Shown here piece by piece: positions 56,400-64,000 of a stretch of 64,000 nucleotides of DNA (positions are counted from its first letter, which is position 1; each line of letters begins with the position of its first letter). Source of the DNA: JACVRX01 sp963819885 (GTDB lineage: Bacteria > Actinomycetota > Actinomycetes > Jiangellales > Jiangellaceae); assembly GCA_963819885.1 (NCBI GenBank), contig CAWFXV010000016.1, positions 1 through 64,000 of the forward strand, given 5' to 3'. Under the pieces are notes generated by a model, which worked only from the letters and a program-made list of their open reading frames with translations, had not been told where the DNA came from and did not search any database. Both the position numbers and the translations under genes were made by a program.

Positions 56400-56547
56400 C
56401 AACAGCGATGGTCAGGTTTCGCACTGTCTCGGCATCGGCCGCTTCGAGATGGGTGTGGGAACAGGCGACTACGTCGCGACCCTCGAGCGCCGCGAGCAGG
56501 TCACGCCCGAGCATGCCGCCCGCACCGGTGACCAACCAGCGCATCAC
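56400..56547 (-). pseudogene. rmlD: dTDP-4-dehydrorhamnose reductase N-terminal remnant
   Basis: GTG/ATG at 56547-56544: MRWLVTGAGGMLGRDLLAAL, EGRDVVACSHTHLEAADAET. These are the first 40-odd residues of RmlD with its GxxGxxG NADPH loop. The expected catalytic domain (about 250 residues with YxxxK) is absent; the frame continues into unrelated sequence. It follows the rmlB remnant directly, with a GTGATG overlap that preserves the ancestral rmlB-rmlD junction. Confidence 0.7.
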
Positions 56548-56873
56548 GGTGTAGCGCAGCGCGGGGCTTGACCGACTCCCACCACGACCGGATGTCGCGA
56601 TACCACTTCATGGTCGCGAGAAGTCCGGTGTCGAAGGGCACGGCCGGGGCGTCGCCGAGCTCCTCGGCGATCTTCGTGATGTCGACGGCGTACCGCCGGT
56701 TGTGTCCCTTTCGTTCGTCGACGAACTCGGCCGGATTCCAGTCGGCACCACACACGGCGAGGAGTCGCTCGGTGAGCTCGCGATTGGAGAGCTCGGTTCC
56801 ATCCGCCAGCGAGCGAGGTCCGTACGAAATGCGAGCCGATGATACCTTCACCCCAGATCACGAGAATCTTCAT
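56548..56873 (-). pseudogene. rmlB: dTDP-glucose 4,6-dehydratase, internally deleted
   Basis: ATG 56873 starts MKILVIWGEGIIGSHFVRTS, the RmlB N-terminal strand and NAD loop (altered from the usual GGAGFIG). About 25 codons later, in another frame, comes the C-terminal end: LSNRELTERLLAVCGADWNP, KGHNRRYAVDITKIAEELGD, TGLLATMKWYRDIRSWWESV. Some 220 codons with the catalytic site are missing. The gene cannot make a working enzyme. With rmlD, it would have supplied dTDP-rhamnose. Confidence 0.75.
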
Positions 56874-57597
56874 GCGCGGTCGTGTCCCCCCACGATCGAG
56901 ACCAGCCACACGAGCCTAGCTGGTCCGCTTCCGGGCCCGTTACAGGTACTGATCGCGGCCAGGGATCACCTCGAGGAGTCTCTACGATTCCAAGGGACCG
57001 CCGGTACTTGAGCAACATCAGCCGCAGTTGCGCTGCATCCGAATCGACGGCCGACCCATCCTCGGGTCCAAGTGCGGCACGAACGGCGCGAAGAAGCCGC
57101 ATCGTCAAGCCGGTCATCAACCCGAGCCAGTCCCACTAGAGCCTCGGCACCTCGCCCGCAGAACCGACCCCCACAACGACGGCGGAGCAATCGTCCGAAA
57201 CATCCACCCGCACCGCCATTCCTTGCCATACAAGGACTTCCGGCCCATGGTCTCGAGCCAACGACCCGCACAACGCGGACGCCACCAGCGCTCGGAGACC
57301 ACACCTGCCGTCGTAGGCACAGCTGGGGCGGCTTCGTAGCTGCGCAGGCAATCCACTAAACTGTGCGTACGAATCGGGTCCTGAGGGACCAGTGTCAGGC
57401 GGGCGCTGTCTCACTGGCGGCGACAGGGGGGTTACACCGCATGAATCAACCGTGCGCCAACAGGTTACAGTGACATACGAATTTGGCGCGTCATTACCAA
57501 TAGCGTTAGCTGGAGCGCACTTTGACATTACCACGTCCTGGAACAGGTTAGGGGTAGCTATGGTTTCTAAGGGCGACGCCCATCGGAAGGAGTAACA
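56874..57597. other. Intergenic/decayed region upstream of the tandem Cys-domain gene
   Basis: No gene can be supported. A 90-codon minus ORF (57120-56848) starts MTMRLLRAVRAALGPEDGSA-like after two Met codons and has one convincing helix (DAAQLRLMLLKYRRSL), then loses character. The 57360-57597 part is clearly AT-richer than the surroundings and holds TTGACA at 57522-57527, a plausible -35 for the gene at 57598; I see no clear -10. The stretch may be a divergent promoter region. Confidence 0.3.
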
Positions 57598-58616
57598 TTG
57601 CAGACAAAAGTCGGCCTGCCCGGCGAACTCGGCCTTCGCGTCGGCGAACTTGTGGAGGTGCGAAGCCAGGCCGAGATTCTTGCGACACTGGATGAGAACG
57701 GCGAGCTCGACTCCTTGCCATTCATGCCAGAGATGCTGCAGTTCTGTGGACAGCAGCTGACCGTCGGCAAGGTGGCCCACAAGCTTTGCGACACCATCAG
57801 TGGGACTGGTATGCACCGGATGGAGAACGCCGTACATCTCGAAGGGGTGCGGTGTGACGGCTCCGCGCACGGCGGATGCCAAAATTCCTGCCTCGTTTAC
57901 TGGAAGGAGGCCTGGCTCAAGCGACCCGACGAGGTCCCAGACCGAGGAGCAGTACCGCATCGCGCCGCCGACCCGCGCGAATCACGCTGCCGCTCTTGCA
58001 TAATACGACCCGCAAGGAGCCGGGGCCGGATGGTGAAGAGCGGTTCTCTTGCCAGGCGACCGAGCTGCTCCGCGCTGCTCCGGAGAGCCTGCCCCTCGGT
58101 GACCTCGGGCAATACACGGTGGACTTGCGCTCGGGCAACGTCGAGCTGTTGTGGCTGCTCCGATCGTTCCTCGTTGGAGTCTTCAATTGGCTCCAGAACC
58201 GCAGCACACGCGTGCTACCCCCTCGCCTAAGGTTCCGAGGCGGCAAACGGTGGAGGTTCTTGGCGGGCCGTGCCGTAGGCAGGACACCGACGATGGAGCT
58301 CGGTCTGCGGCCCGGTGAGCTGGTTCGGGTCAAGTCCAAGGATGCGATTCAGGAGACCCTGAACAAGGACCTCCTCAACCGCGGAATGGGTTTCGACGAA
58401 GAGATGTCTCGACACTGTGGCCGGGAAGCCCGGGTGCTGGGTCGCGTCAATAGGGTGATCGACGAGAAGACCGGCAGGATGCTACAGATGAAGAACCCTT
58501 GCATCGTGTTGGAGGACGTGGTCTGCGAGGGTGCGTACAACGCTAACTGCCCGCGTGCGTGGGTCTGCTTCTGGCGCGAGATATGGCTTGAGCGTGTCGA
58601 GGAATCCTCGGCCTAG
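57598..58616 (+). pseudogene. Protein with two copies of a Cys-rich domain, polysaccharide-cluster associated, one frameshift
   Basis: TTG 57598 with an excellent GGAAGGAG five bases upstream. Domain 1 (about 10-108): LGLRVGELVEVRSQAEILAT, LPFMPEMLQFCGQQLTVGKV, NAVHLEGVRCDGSAHGGCQN and WKEAWLKR, with C50, C64, C86, C94 and C98. A shift near 57940 joins the middle region and one hydrophobic helix (VELLWLLRSFLVGVFNWLQ). Domain 2, near the C-terminus, repeats the pattern: LGLRPGELVRVKSKDAIQET, FDEEMSRHCGREARVLGRVN, PCIVLEDVVCEGAYNANCPR, FWREIWLERV. Both domains share the order SH3-like strand, helix, C/H-x7-C, W-x3-W-L. About 340 residues. I know similar hypothetical proteins from actinobacterial glycan clusters but no function. 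Confidence 0.7.
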
Positions 58617-58669
58617 GGCGGGTAAGCATCGTCGCCGAAGCGGCGGTCCCCCAGGAGCGGCATCCACGG

Positions 58670-60184
58670 GTACGAGCGCGATCCAGGTCATCGAACCCGA
58701 CACCGTCAGCTCGATCGGCCGTCAGGCCAGTCGAGGTCTGAAGTGGAGTCTGCTGGGTGTCTCTGCGACCAAGCTTGGCTCGTTCGCCATAGGAATCGTT
58801 CTTGCCCGACTCCTCACGCCAGCCGACTTCGGTCTGTACGCAATCGCATTGGCGGCTACGGGCTTCGTCATGCACATTAACGATGTCGGGATCATTGCGG
58901 CAACTGTTCAGTGGCGCGGCCGATTCGAGGAAATGGCGCCTACGGCTGCCACGCTCGCATTCCTGTTCAGCGTCACTGCGTACGGGATCACATGGGTTTC
59001 TGGCGCCGTCTTTCGCCCAACTCGCGGGAAGTCCGGAGGCGACGCCGGTGGTCCGGCTGCTCGCCGTGGTCATTCTCATTGACGGGGTTACCGCCGTACG
59101 CACCGCGGCTCTGCAGCGCAGGTTCCAGCAGGACAAGCTCACGCAGGCCAACATGGCTGGATTCGTCGTTCAGGCTCCGCTGGCGGTAGCCTTGCAGTGT
59201 GGGTGCAGGGCCGTTCAGCGTCGCGATAGGGCAGGTCGCGGGTGCGCTCGTGACAGGGGTGCTGGTGTTCGCCTTCGCGAAGGTTCCGGTCTAGATCGGC
59301 TTCGACCGGGCGATAGCCGGAAAACTGTTCAGATTCGGAGTACCACTTGCTGCGAGCCTCGGTGTCGAGGCGATTCTCGTCAACGCCGACTACGTCATCG
59401 TCGGTCGGCTGATGGGCGTCTACAGCACTCGGTTTCTACCTACTGGCCTTCAATATTTCGACATGGGCACTGGGCGTGATGATCACCGCTGTCCGCTACG
59501 TCTCGATCCCGGCCTTTTCCCGGCTTGCGGAGCAGAAGGGTTCATTGTCAATCGGTGTGCAACGTTCGGTTCCGCTGCTGATTTCGATCGTACTACCGGT
59601 GGCGGTGCTCACCGCGGCTCTTGCTCCTGCGCTGGTAGTGTTCCTCTACGGTGATAAGTGGGCGCCGGCCGTGCCGGTGCTGGGCTTTCTGATGATCCTC
59701 ACCGCAGTGCGAGTACTGACCTCCTTCACCTTTGACATCCTACCTCTGTTGGCGCCACCCGGGCAACCCTCTGGCTGAATCTCGCGTGGGCCGTGGCGCT
59801 TATCCCCGCTCTCTACGTGAGCACGAGCATGGCCGGGATTCGAGGCGCGGCCATGGGTCATGCACTGGTCGCATTGCTGGTCGCCCTTCCGTTGGCGATA
59901 CTGCTGCTCCACCGGGCAGGAGTGCAGTTGGCCCCGATTGCCCCCCACTTGTGCGCCCCTTCCTGGGATGCGGCGTTGCCGCAGCGGTATGCCTGCTCGT
60001 CGTACAGATCGTTGGGAGTTCACTCTTTCTCCAGCTTGCCGTGGCAGGAAGCGCCGGGCTAATCACCTACGTGCTGATAGTGGTTCCGTGGGAGCAGCTT
60101 CGGCGGTGGGGCAGACGGTGCCGAGCGCTCATACCCGTATTTCGGAGGGATGTGCAGTCCCAACGACCGCAGGAAGGGACCTGA
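58670..60184 (+). pseudogene. Wzx-like polysaccharide flippase, frameshifted
   Basis: N-terminus GRQASRGLKWSLLGVSATKL and FAIGIVLARLLTPADFGLYA is the signature of PST/MATE-type lipopolysaccharide flippases. After shifts near 59020, 59200, 59290 (with a TAG at 59292), 59430 and 59770 the reading continues as VVRLLAVVILIDGVTAVRTA, FRFGVPLAASLGVEAILVNA, DYVIVGRLMGVYS, VRYVSIPAFSRLAEQKGSLS, ALVVFLYGDKWAPAVPVLGF and AGIRGAAMGHALVALLVALP. It ends 60184, overlapping the next gene (TGATG). Twelve or so TM segments. It would flip the lipid-linked repeat unit. At least five shifts and one stop. Confidence 0.8.
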
Positions 60185-61122
60185 TGGAGGTAACCCAAAC
60201 GTTGGTGTCCATCGGATTGCCGGTCCGTAACGGCGAGAAGCACGTGGAAAAAGTCGTGCGGTCTGTTCTGGGCCAGGATCACGAGTACATCGAGCTCGTT
60301 ATCTCCGACAACGCGTCAACCGACGGCACGGAGGAGATCTGCCGGGAGCTCGCTCGGTCCGATCAGCGTATCGCCTACTTCCGCCAGCCCGAGAACATCG
60401 GACTGATTAACAACAACATCCGAACGAAGCAGCTCACACACGGGACTGTTCTTCAGGTTGATCGGGGACGACGACTTGCTGCTCCCAAATTACGTCTCGA
60501 AGTGCCTGGAAGCATTCGCTGAGGACGAGCGCCTCATCCTCGTCACCACACAGTTGGCCTACACCGGCCCGAGACGGCCATACCGAGTCTCTAGGCTACG
60601 ACGGCACGGGTCTGCGGTCGGAAGATCCCGCAACGCGCTTTGCGGAATTTCTGCGTTTGCTGAGCGAAAGCCACCTGCTCCTCGACCCGTTGTACGGCCT
60701 ATTTCGAAAAGCCGCGGTGGTGTCAATCCCCATACGCAATACGCTGCGGGGGGACGAGGTGTTAGCAGCAAAGCTGGCCCTGGCCGGTCCATGGGGTCAC
60801 GTGCCAGAAGTGCTCGGACACCGCAACTGGAAGGCTGAGCGGCTCCCGCAGCTGGCCCGTAAGCTCTGATCTCCCTCCGTGGCAAGCCCACATCGCAAAC
60901 GTCCTACAGTGCCGTGAGTTGTTGGCCTACCTTCGGCATGCGGAGCTGACGCCGTCCGAGCATCGCCGTGCGCGCGGCGCGGTTGGGCAGCTGTACCTGC
61001 GCCGGCACTGGGCCGCGGCCGTGCACCGGAGCCGTAGGCTCGGCTCGCTCACCAGGAGAATGGAGACACGGGCTGCGAGCGCGACCACGACCCCTCCGTA
61101 CGACGGACAATCCCCTGGTTAG
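60184..61122 (+). pseudogene. Family 2 glycosyltransferase, frameshifted
   Basis: ATG 60184: LVSIGLPVRNGEKHVEKVVR, YIELVISDNASTDGTEEICR. Near 60455 a shift restores LIGDDDLLLPNYVSKCLEAF (metal-binding DDD). Shifts near 60570 and 60650 give LRLLSESHLLLDPLYGLFRK. After a premature stop at 60868 another frame carries the C-terminal helices CRELLAYLRHAELTPSEHRR to 61122. Strongly similar, segment by segment, to the GT2 at 53.9-54.8 kb, so the two are paralogues from a duplication in the cluster. Acts on lipid-linked glycan intermediates. Confidence 0.83.
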
Positions 61123-61141
61123 TGGCGACCCAGCGTCCGTC

Positions 61142-62062
61142 TCAAGCGGCGCGGGCAGCGTCGAGCCTACCGGAGCCGGCCTGCATGGATCGTTGATCCA
61201 ACCGGAGTGTCAAGCTCCGAGGATGCCGCGAGCTGTCGTCGCGCTCCCACCGATGGTTGCCCGCACGTCGGCGGCCTAGCCGCCCCCAGACGGAAAACAC
61301 CGCGTAAACGATCGCGTCGGCGGCGGCGCGGGGGCTGCGCCTGCTGATCGCACCAGGTCGCGAAACGACGAAGACATCGTATCCGGGCGTTCCCGTACGG
61401 TGCTCTCGCGAGCCGATGACTTGCCGCGGTAGGTGCGCCTCAGCACCGCGCGTAGGTGCCGGGCCCGCTGGGGAGTACGCACGACGACCGGGGCACATGG
61501 GACAATCTCGAGATCGCCCACGCCGAACATGCTGGTCGACAAAGAAGTCATCGGCCTGCAGGTCGGGAAACTCGGCGAACCGTCCGCGACCGGCCGCCGA
61601 CAGTCCGTAGACACCGGCGCCCCAGAGAGCCGTCATGACGGTGGGGAGCCGGCTGCGAGCTCGGTAGTAGCTGCGGACCACCGCCGAGGCGCCGGTGCTG
61701 TCGTAGACCAACGGTGGGCGGGCCGCCTGGGCACCGGCGCTGCGCAACCGTTCGAGCACGGCCCGTGCCGATGAACCAGGCATCGTCACGTCGGCGTCGA
61801 GGTAGATGCGCGGAAACACGGTCGCTCGGCTGTCGCCCTCCCGCAATGCCGCCGGCTTCGACGCAGTCTGGAGCTCGACTACGGTTACCCGGTGTCCGCT
61901 GCTGCGGGCCACCTCGGCGGTGCCGTCAGTACAGCCGTTGCAGACGACTACCACGTCGAGCTCACCATCCGCGAACCCCTCGAACAGGGCATCCAATCCG
62001 GAAAGGATGACGGCCTGCTCGTTGTGCGCGGGAATGACGACAGAGCCGAGGGGCGCGGTCAT
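61142..62062 (-). pseudogene. Family 2 glycosyltransferase, frameshifted
   Basis: ATG 62062 (overlapping the end of the preceding gene, ATGA): APLGSVVIPAHNEQAVILSG, LDVVVVCNGCTDGTAEVARS, then IYLDADVTMPGSSARAVLER with DAD metal motif and GVYGLSAAGRGRFAEFPDLQ, ADDFFVD. A shift near 61530 leads to DLEIVPCAPVVVRTPQRARH and another near 61350 back to AAADAIVYAVFSVWGRLGRR. The enzyme type is the GT2 group with cytoplasmic GT-A domain and a C-terminal amphipathic region. The exact end (61142-61230) is uncertain. Confidence 0.8.
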
Positions 62063-62499
62063 CGCGGCTCGATACTGATTCGTCGGCCAGGCAGCGTGTT
62101 CCACGATCCGCTGCGCAGTACGTGTCTCAACGCCAATCGGTGCGCCGGCTTCCAGATCCGAGCGAGCTCGTGTGCGGCCACGATCCCGCGGTAGAGGCGG
62201 ACCAGAGCCTGCCGTGGAGTTTACGCACATACCGGATGCGGTTGACGGCCATCAGGGCAGAGAGAGCGGCGCTTCTCCCCGAGCCACCCCCCGGTGCTGT
62301 ACGCGCGCGTCGGGCACGTAACGCACAACGAAACCCGCTTTGCGTGCACGCACGGCGAAGTCGGTATCCTCGGAGTAGAGGAAGAAGTTATCGGCTCGAT
62401 CTCCCGCGCAGAATTGTACGTGACGATGATCAGACAACGGTCGGTCGCTGGGGCCGCCTTCAGCTCGGCAAGCTGGTCATGGCGAATCTTCGGCAGCAA
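62059..62499 (-). pseudogene. Rhamnosyltransferase-like GT2, internally deleted
   Basis: The reading starts DRCLIIVTYNSAREIE, the first strand of a GT2 enzyme. It jumps, with loss of frame, to ADNFFLYSEDTDFAVRARKA and GFVVRYVPDARVQHRG, the C-terminal active-site part of rhamnosyltransferase-type GT2s. It ends in YRGIVAAHELARIWKPAHRL and RRISIEPR with the stop overlapping the next ATG. Roughly 130 codons between the two parts, including the DxD motif, are absent, so the gene is dead. Further small shifts near 62245 and 62200. Confidence 0.7.
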
Positions 62500-62586
62500 G
62501 CACGCGACCCCGCCTCTGGCTCGTCATATGCGATCACGATGATTTACAAGTGCGATCGACCCGGCCCTTGCCCGATCCTAGGGTAA

Positions 62587-62895
62587 TCACGCGGCCGCTG
62601 CGACGGGGCGGTGGTCGATGACCCCGTCGTCAAGCAGTTCCTTCAGCTGCGGGTGCAGCGGGATGTAGCGGTCGTTGCGTGCAGCTTGCCGATCGGGATG
62701 CGCAGCCGGCAGGCGGATCCGATCTGCACCACGGCGTCGACCGTTAGCGCCAGGAGTTCGCTGAGGCGGATGCCGTGCGGGCCAGCAGTTCGACGATCAG
62801 TGGGGACAGCGGGTCCAGGTTGTCGCGTGCGGTGTGCAACAGTTTCCCGATCATCACGTAGACGTCGTCGGTGCTGGACTCGTAACATCGGAAGG
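62587..62895 (-). mobile_element. Tyrosine recombinase (integrase) remnant
   Basis: Corrected minus reading: NLDPLSPLIVELLART, then GIRLSELLALTVDAVVQIGS with the box-I Arg region, RIPIGKLHNDRYIPLHPQLK and ELLDDGVIDHRP. This is the middle of a phage-type tyrosine recombinase family that I know from actinobacteria. The C-terminal box II (HxLRH...Y) and the N-terminal SAM-like domain are absent, and there are two shifts. It marks past mobile-element activity at the island. Not functional. Confidence 0.7.
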
Positions 62896-62902
62896 AGGAT
62901 GT

Positions 62903-63100
62903 ATGCGGGTGCTCGCCGTCGGGGGGCCGGGCTTGGTCGGATCGCACCACGTGCGCAGCCTGATCTTCGGGGTATACGGGGCGTTCAGCGGCGCGCAGGT
63001 GATCGTGCTCGACAAACTCACCTACACCGGCAACATGGCCAACCTGGCTGCGGTAGCAGACAGTCCGCAGTTCATCCGTCTCGCCACGCGTCCGGCCTGC
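62903..63100 (+). pseudogene. rmlB: dTDP-glucose 4,6-dehydratase 5' fragment
   Basis: ATG 62903 with a perfect GGAAGGAGG six bases upstream. MRVLAVGGPGLVGSHHVRSL and VIVLDKLTYTGNMANLAAVA are the first 55-60 residues of RmlB, including the NAD loop (again altered) and the LDKLTYxGN motif. The reading then leaves the family and reaches no catalytic residues. It is a second broken rmlB, distinct from that at 56.5 kb. 63101-63284 contains nothing else recognised. Confidence 0.72.
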
Positions 63101-63284
63101 GGCGTTCCTGTTACGTCACGCTGGCAGGTCGCCGGACTGGAGGCGCTCGCGCACTGGCGCGACAGCCTCAGGTATACATTCGCCGCCGGATCGCCAGGAG
63201 AGGTATTTACCGGGCGAGTCATCCGTCCGGTCCGAGCGGAGGGCAGCCCGTTGACCGCCGGAACCGTCGCGAGCCGGCCGGGTC

Positions 63285-63941
63285 GTGAATTTGTGCTTCC
63301 ACGGTGTGGGATCGCCTCAGCGCGACCTCGAATCCGACGAGCACCAGTACTGGGTGAGTGTCAACCAGTTCGAAGAGCTACTCAATGCGGTGAGCGGACG
63401 CTCCGACGTGCGAATCACCTTTGACGACGGCAACGCCTCGGATGCGGCGGTCGCATTGCCTCGACTACTCCAGCGTGGCATGCGCGCGGAGTTCTTCGTG
63501 CTTGCCGCGCGGATAGACCAGTCGGGCTCGCTCAGCGCTGCTGACGTGCGCGCGTTAGCCGAAGCCGGCATGACCGTGGGTTCGCACGGCCAACATCACC
63601 GCGCCTGGCGATCGCTTGACGAGAGCGGAGTCCGGGACGAACTCATCAACGCTGCCCCAGACTATCTCGGATGCCTCCGGACGGCCGGTGCGCCGGGCCG
63701 CGTGCCCGTTCGGCGCGTACGACCGAGAGACGCTCGCCGCACTGCGCCGGTTGGGCTACGAACGTGTATACACAGTGGATGGTGGACCGGCCAGGCCGGA
63801 CGGCTGGCTGCAGTCGCGATACACAATAGTCGCTTCCGACACCGCCGCGTCGCTACGCGAACTGGTGCGCAGGCCCGGCGGGCACCGCGACTGCGCGCGG
63901 TGATGCGGGCCGCCAAATCAGCGGTAAAGCGTTGGCGATGA
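63285..63941 (+). pseudogene. Polysaccharide deacetylase (NodB-homology), frameshifted
   Basis: GTG 63285: VNLCFHGVGSPQRDLESDEH, then motif 1 VRITFDDGNASD with the catalytic and metal-binding Asp pair, AEFFVLAARIDQSGSLSAAD, and motif 2 TVGSHGQHHRAW with the metal His pair. Near 63680 the frame shifts to CPFGAYDRETLAALRRLGYE and VYTVDGGPARPDGWLQSRYT, and then near 63895 back to MRAAKSAVKRWR and the stop at 63941. About 218 residues. It removes N- or O-acetyl groups from a surface or cell-wall glycan. No signal peptide is seen, so an intracellular precursor is also possible. Confidence 0.8.
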
Positions 63942-64000
63942 ATAGTCAGGTTGGGTCTTCGGCCGGACGGCCACTTGGTGCTCGTGGGATTCGCTGAGTC
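63938..64000 (+). CDS. Possible start of a next gene, cut by the window edge
   Basis: ATG 63938 overlaps the deacetylase stop (ATGA). The first frame stops after 19 codons, but the adjacent frame reads LGLRPDGHLVLVGFAES to the edge, which looks like protein. If a one-base shift near 63955 is accepted, a translationally coupled gene begins here. Too short to identify. Confidence 0.3.

Noticed and set aside
57136..57960. 274-codon minus-strand open frame
   Set aside because: Most of it is antisense to the tandem Cys-domain gene; the rest has no recognisable domain.
37738..60184. Programmed ribosomal frameshifting as the reason for the split genes
   Set aside because: Shifts are numerous, at unrelated sites and without slippery heptamers or consistent downstream structures.
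1..64000. CRISPR array or rRNA operon
   Set aside because: No regularly spaced repeats with unique spacers and no rRNA signature seen on either strand.

Overview
The window is high-GC chromosomal DNA from an actinomycete-type bacterium (Actinomycetota). The evidence is high GC, frequent GTG/TTG starts, 4-bp GTGA/ATGA gene overlaps, and a typical actinobacterial gene block: mfd, SurA-like lipoprotein, mazG, eno, ftsB, DUF501, ppx. I cannot name the genus. There is one tRNA, no rRNA and no CRISPR array.

Layout. 1-4.4 kb: a broken SDR tail, a GAF/PP2C phosphatase, a disrupted transmembrane Ser/Thr kinase and an IS110-family transposase remnant. 4.5-6.3 kb: a GH13 alpha-glucan enzyme. 6.9-7.8 kb: a tRNA with a UAA anticodon and a VapBC module. 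7.9-10.3 kb: an overlapping operon of cfa (frameshifted), a double-ACT protein and peptide deformylase. 10.5-11.8 kb: a type II NADH dehydrogenase whose promoter carries a near-consensus Rex operator. 12-18 kb: a family-5-type uracil-DNA glycosylase and the housekeeping block ppx, DUF501, ftsB, eno, mazG, SurA-like. 18.2-23 kb: an ABC sugar importer coupled to a GH3 hexosaminidase, lying between the SurA-like gene and mfd. 26.9-28.9 kb: an APS kinase fused to a degenerate sulfurylase-like domain, and a second VapBC module with a palindromic promoter. 29-33 kb: two secreted beta-propeller proteins. 33-36 kb: cysN, cysD and cysQ.

36-64 kb is an accessory cell-surface polysaccharide island. It encodes a sugar-1-phosphate transferase, nucleotide-sugar enzymes (rfbF-like cytidylyltransferase, rmlC, two epimerases, rmlB/rmlD remnants), two sugar C-methyltransferases, a PIG-L deacetylase, family 2 glycosyltransferases, a DUF6492-like protein, a Wzx-like flippase and a polysaccharide deacetylase. 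It also encodes large exported proteins (PQQ-dehydrogenase-like propeller with PKD and five PA14 domains, a LamG membrane protein, a TIM-barrel-like lipoprotein). One gene with two copies of a Cys-rich domain has no function I can name. Together these suggest assembly and export of a modified, possibly C-methylated or sulfated, glycan.

The window has an unusual load of frameshifts, a few in-frame stops and several genes reduced to N- plus C-terminal pieces. From 4.5 to 28.9 kb most genes are intact; from 29 kb on most are broken. I cannot tell sequence error from real decay. Genes needing a frame change are typed as pseudogenes, and single-shift housekeeping genes (mazG, cysN) may be intact in the organism.
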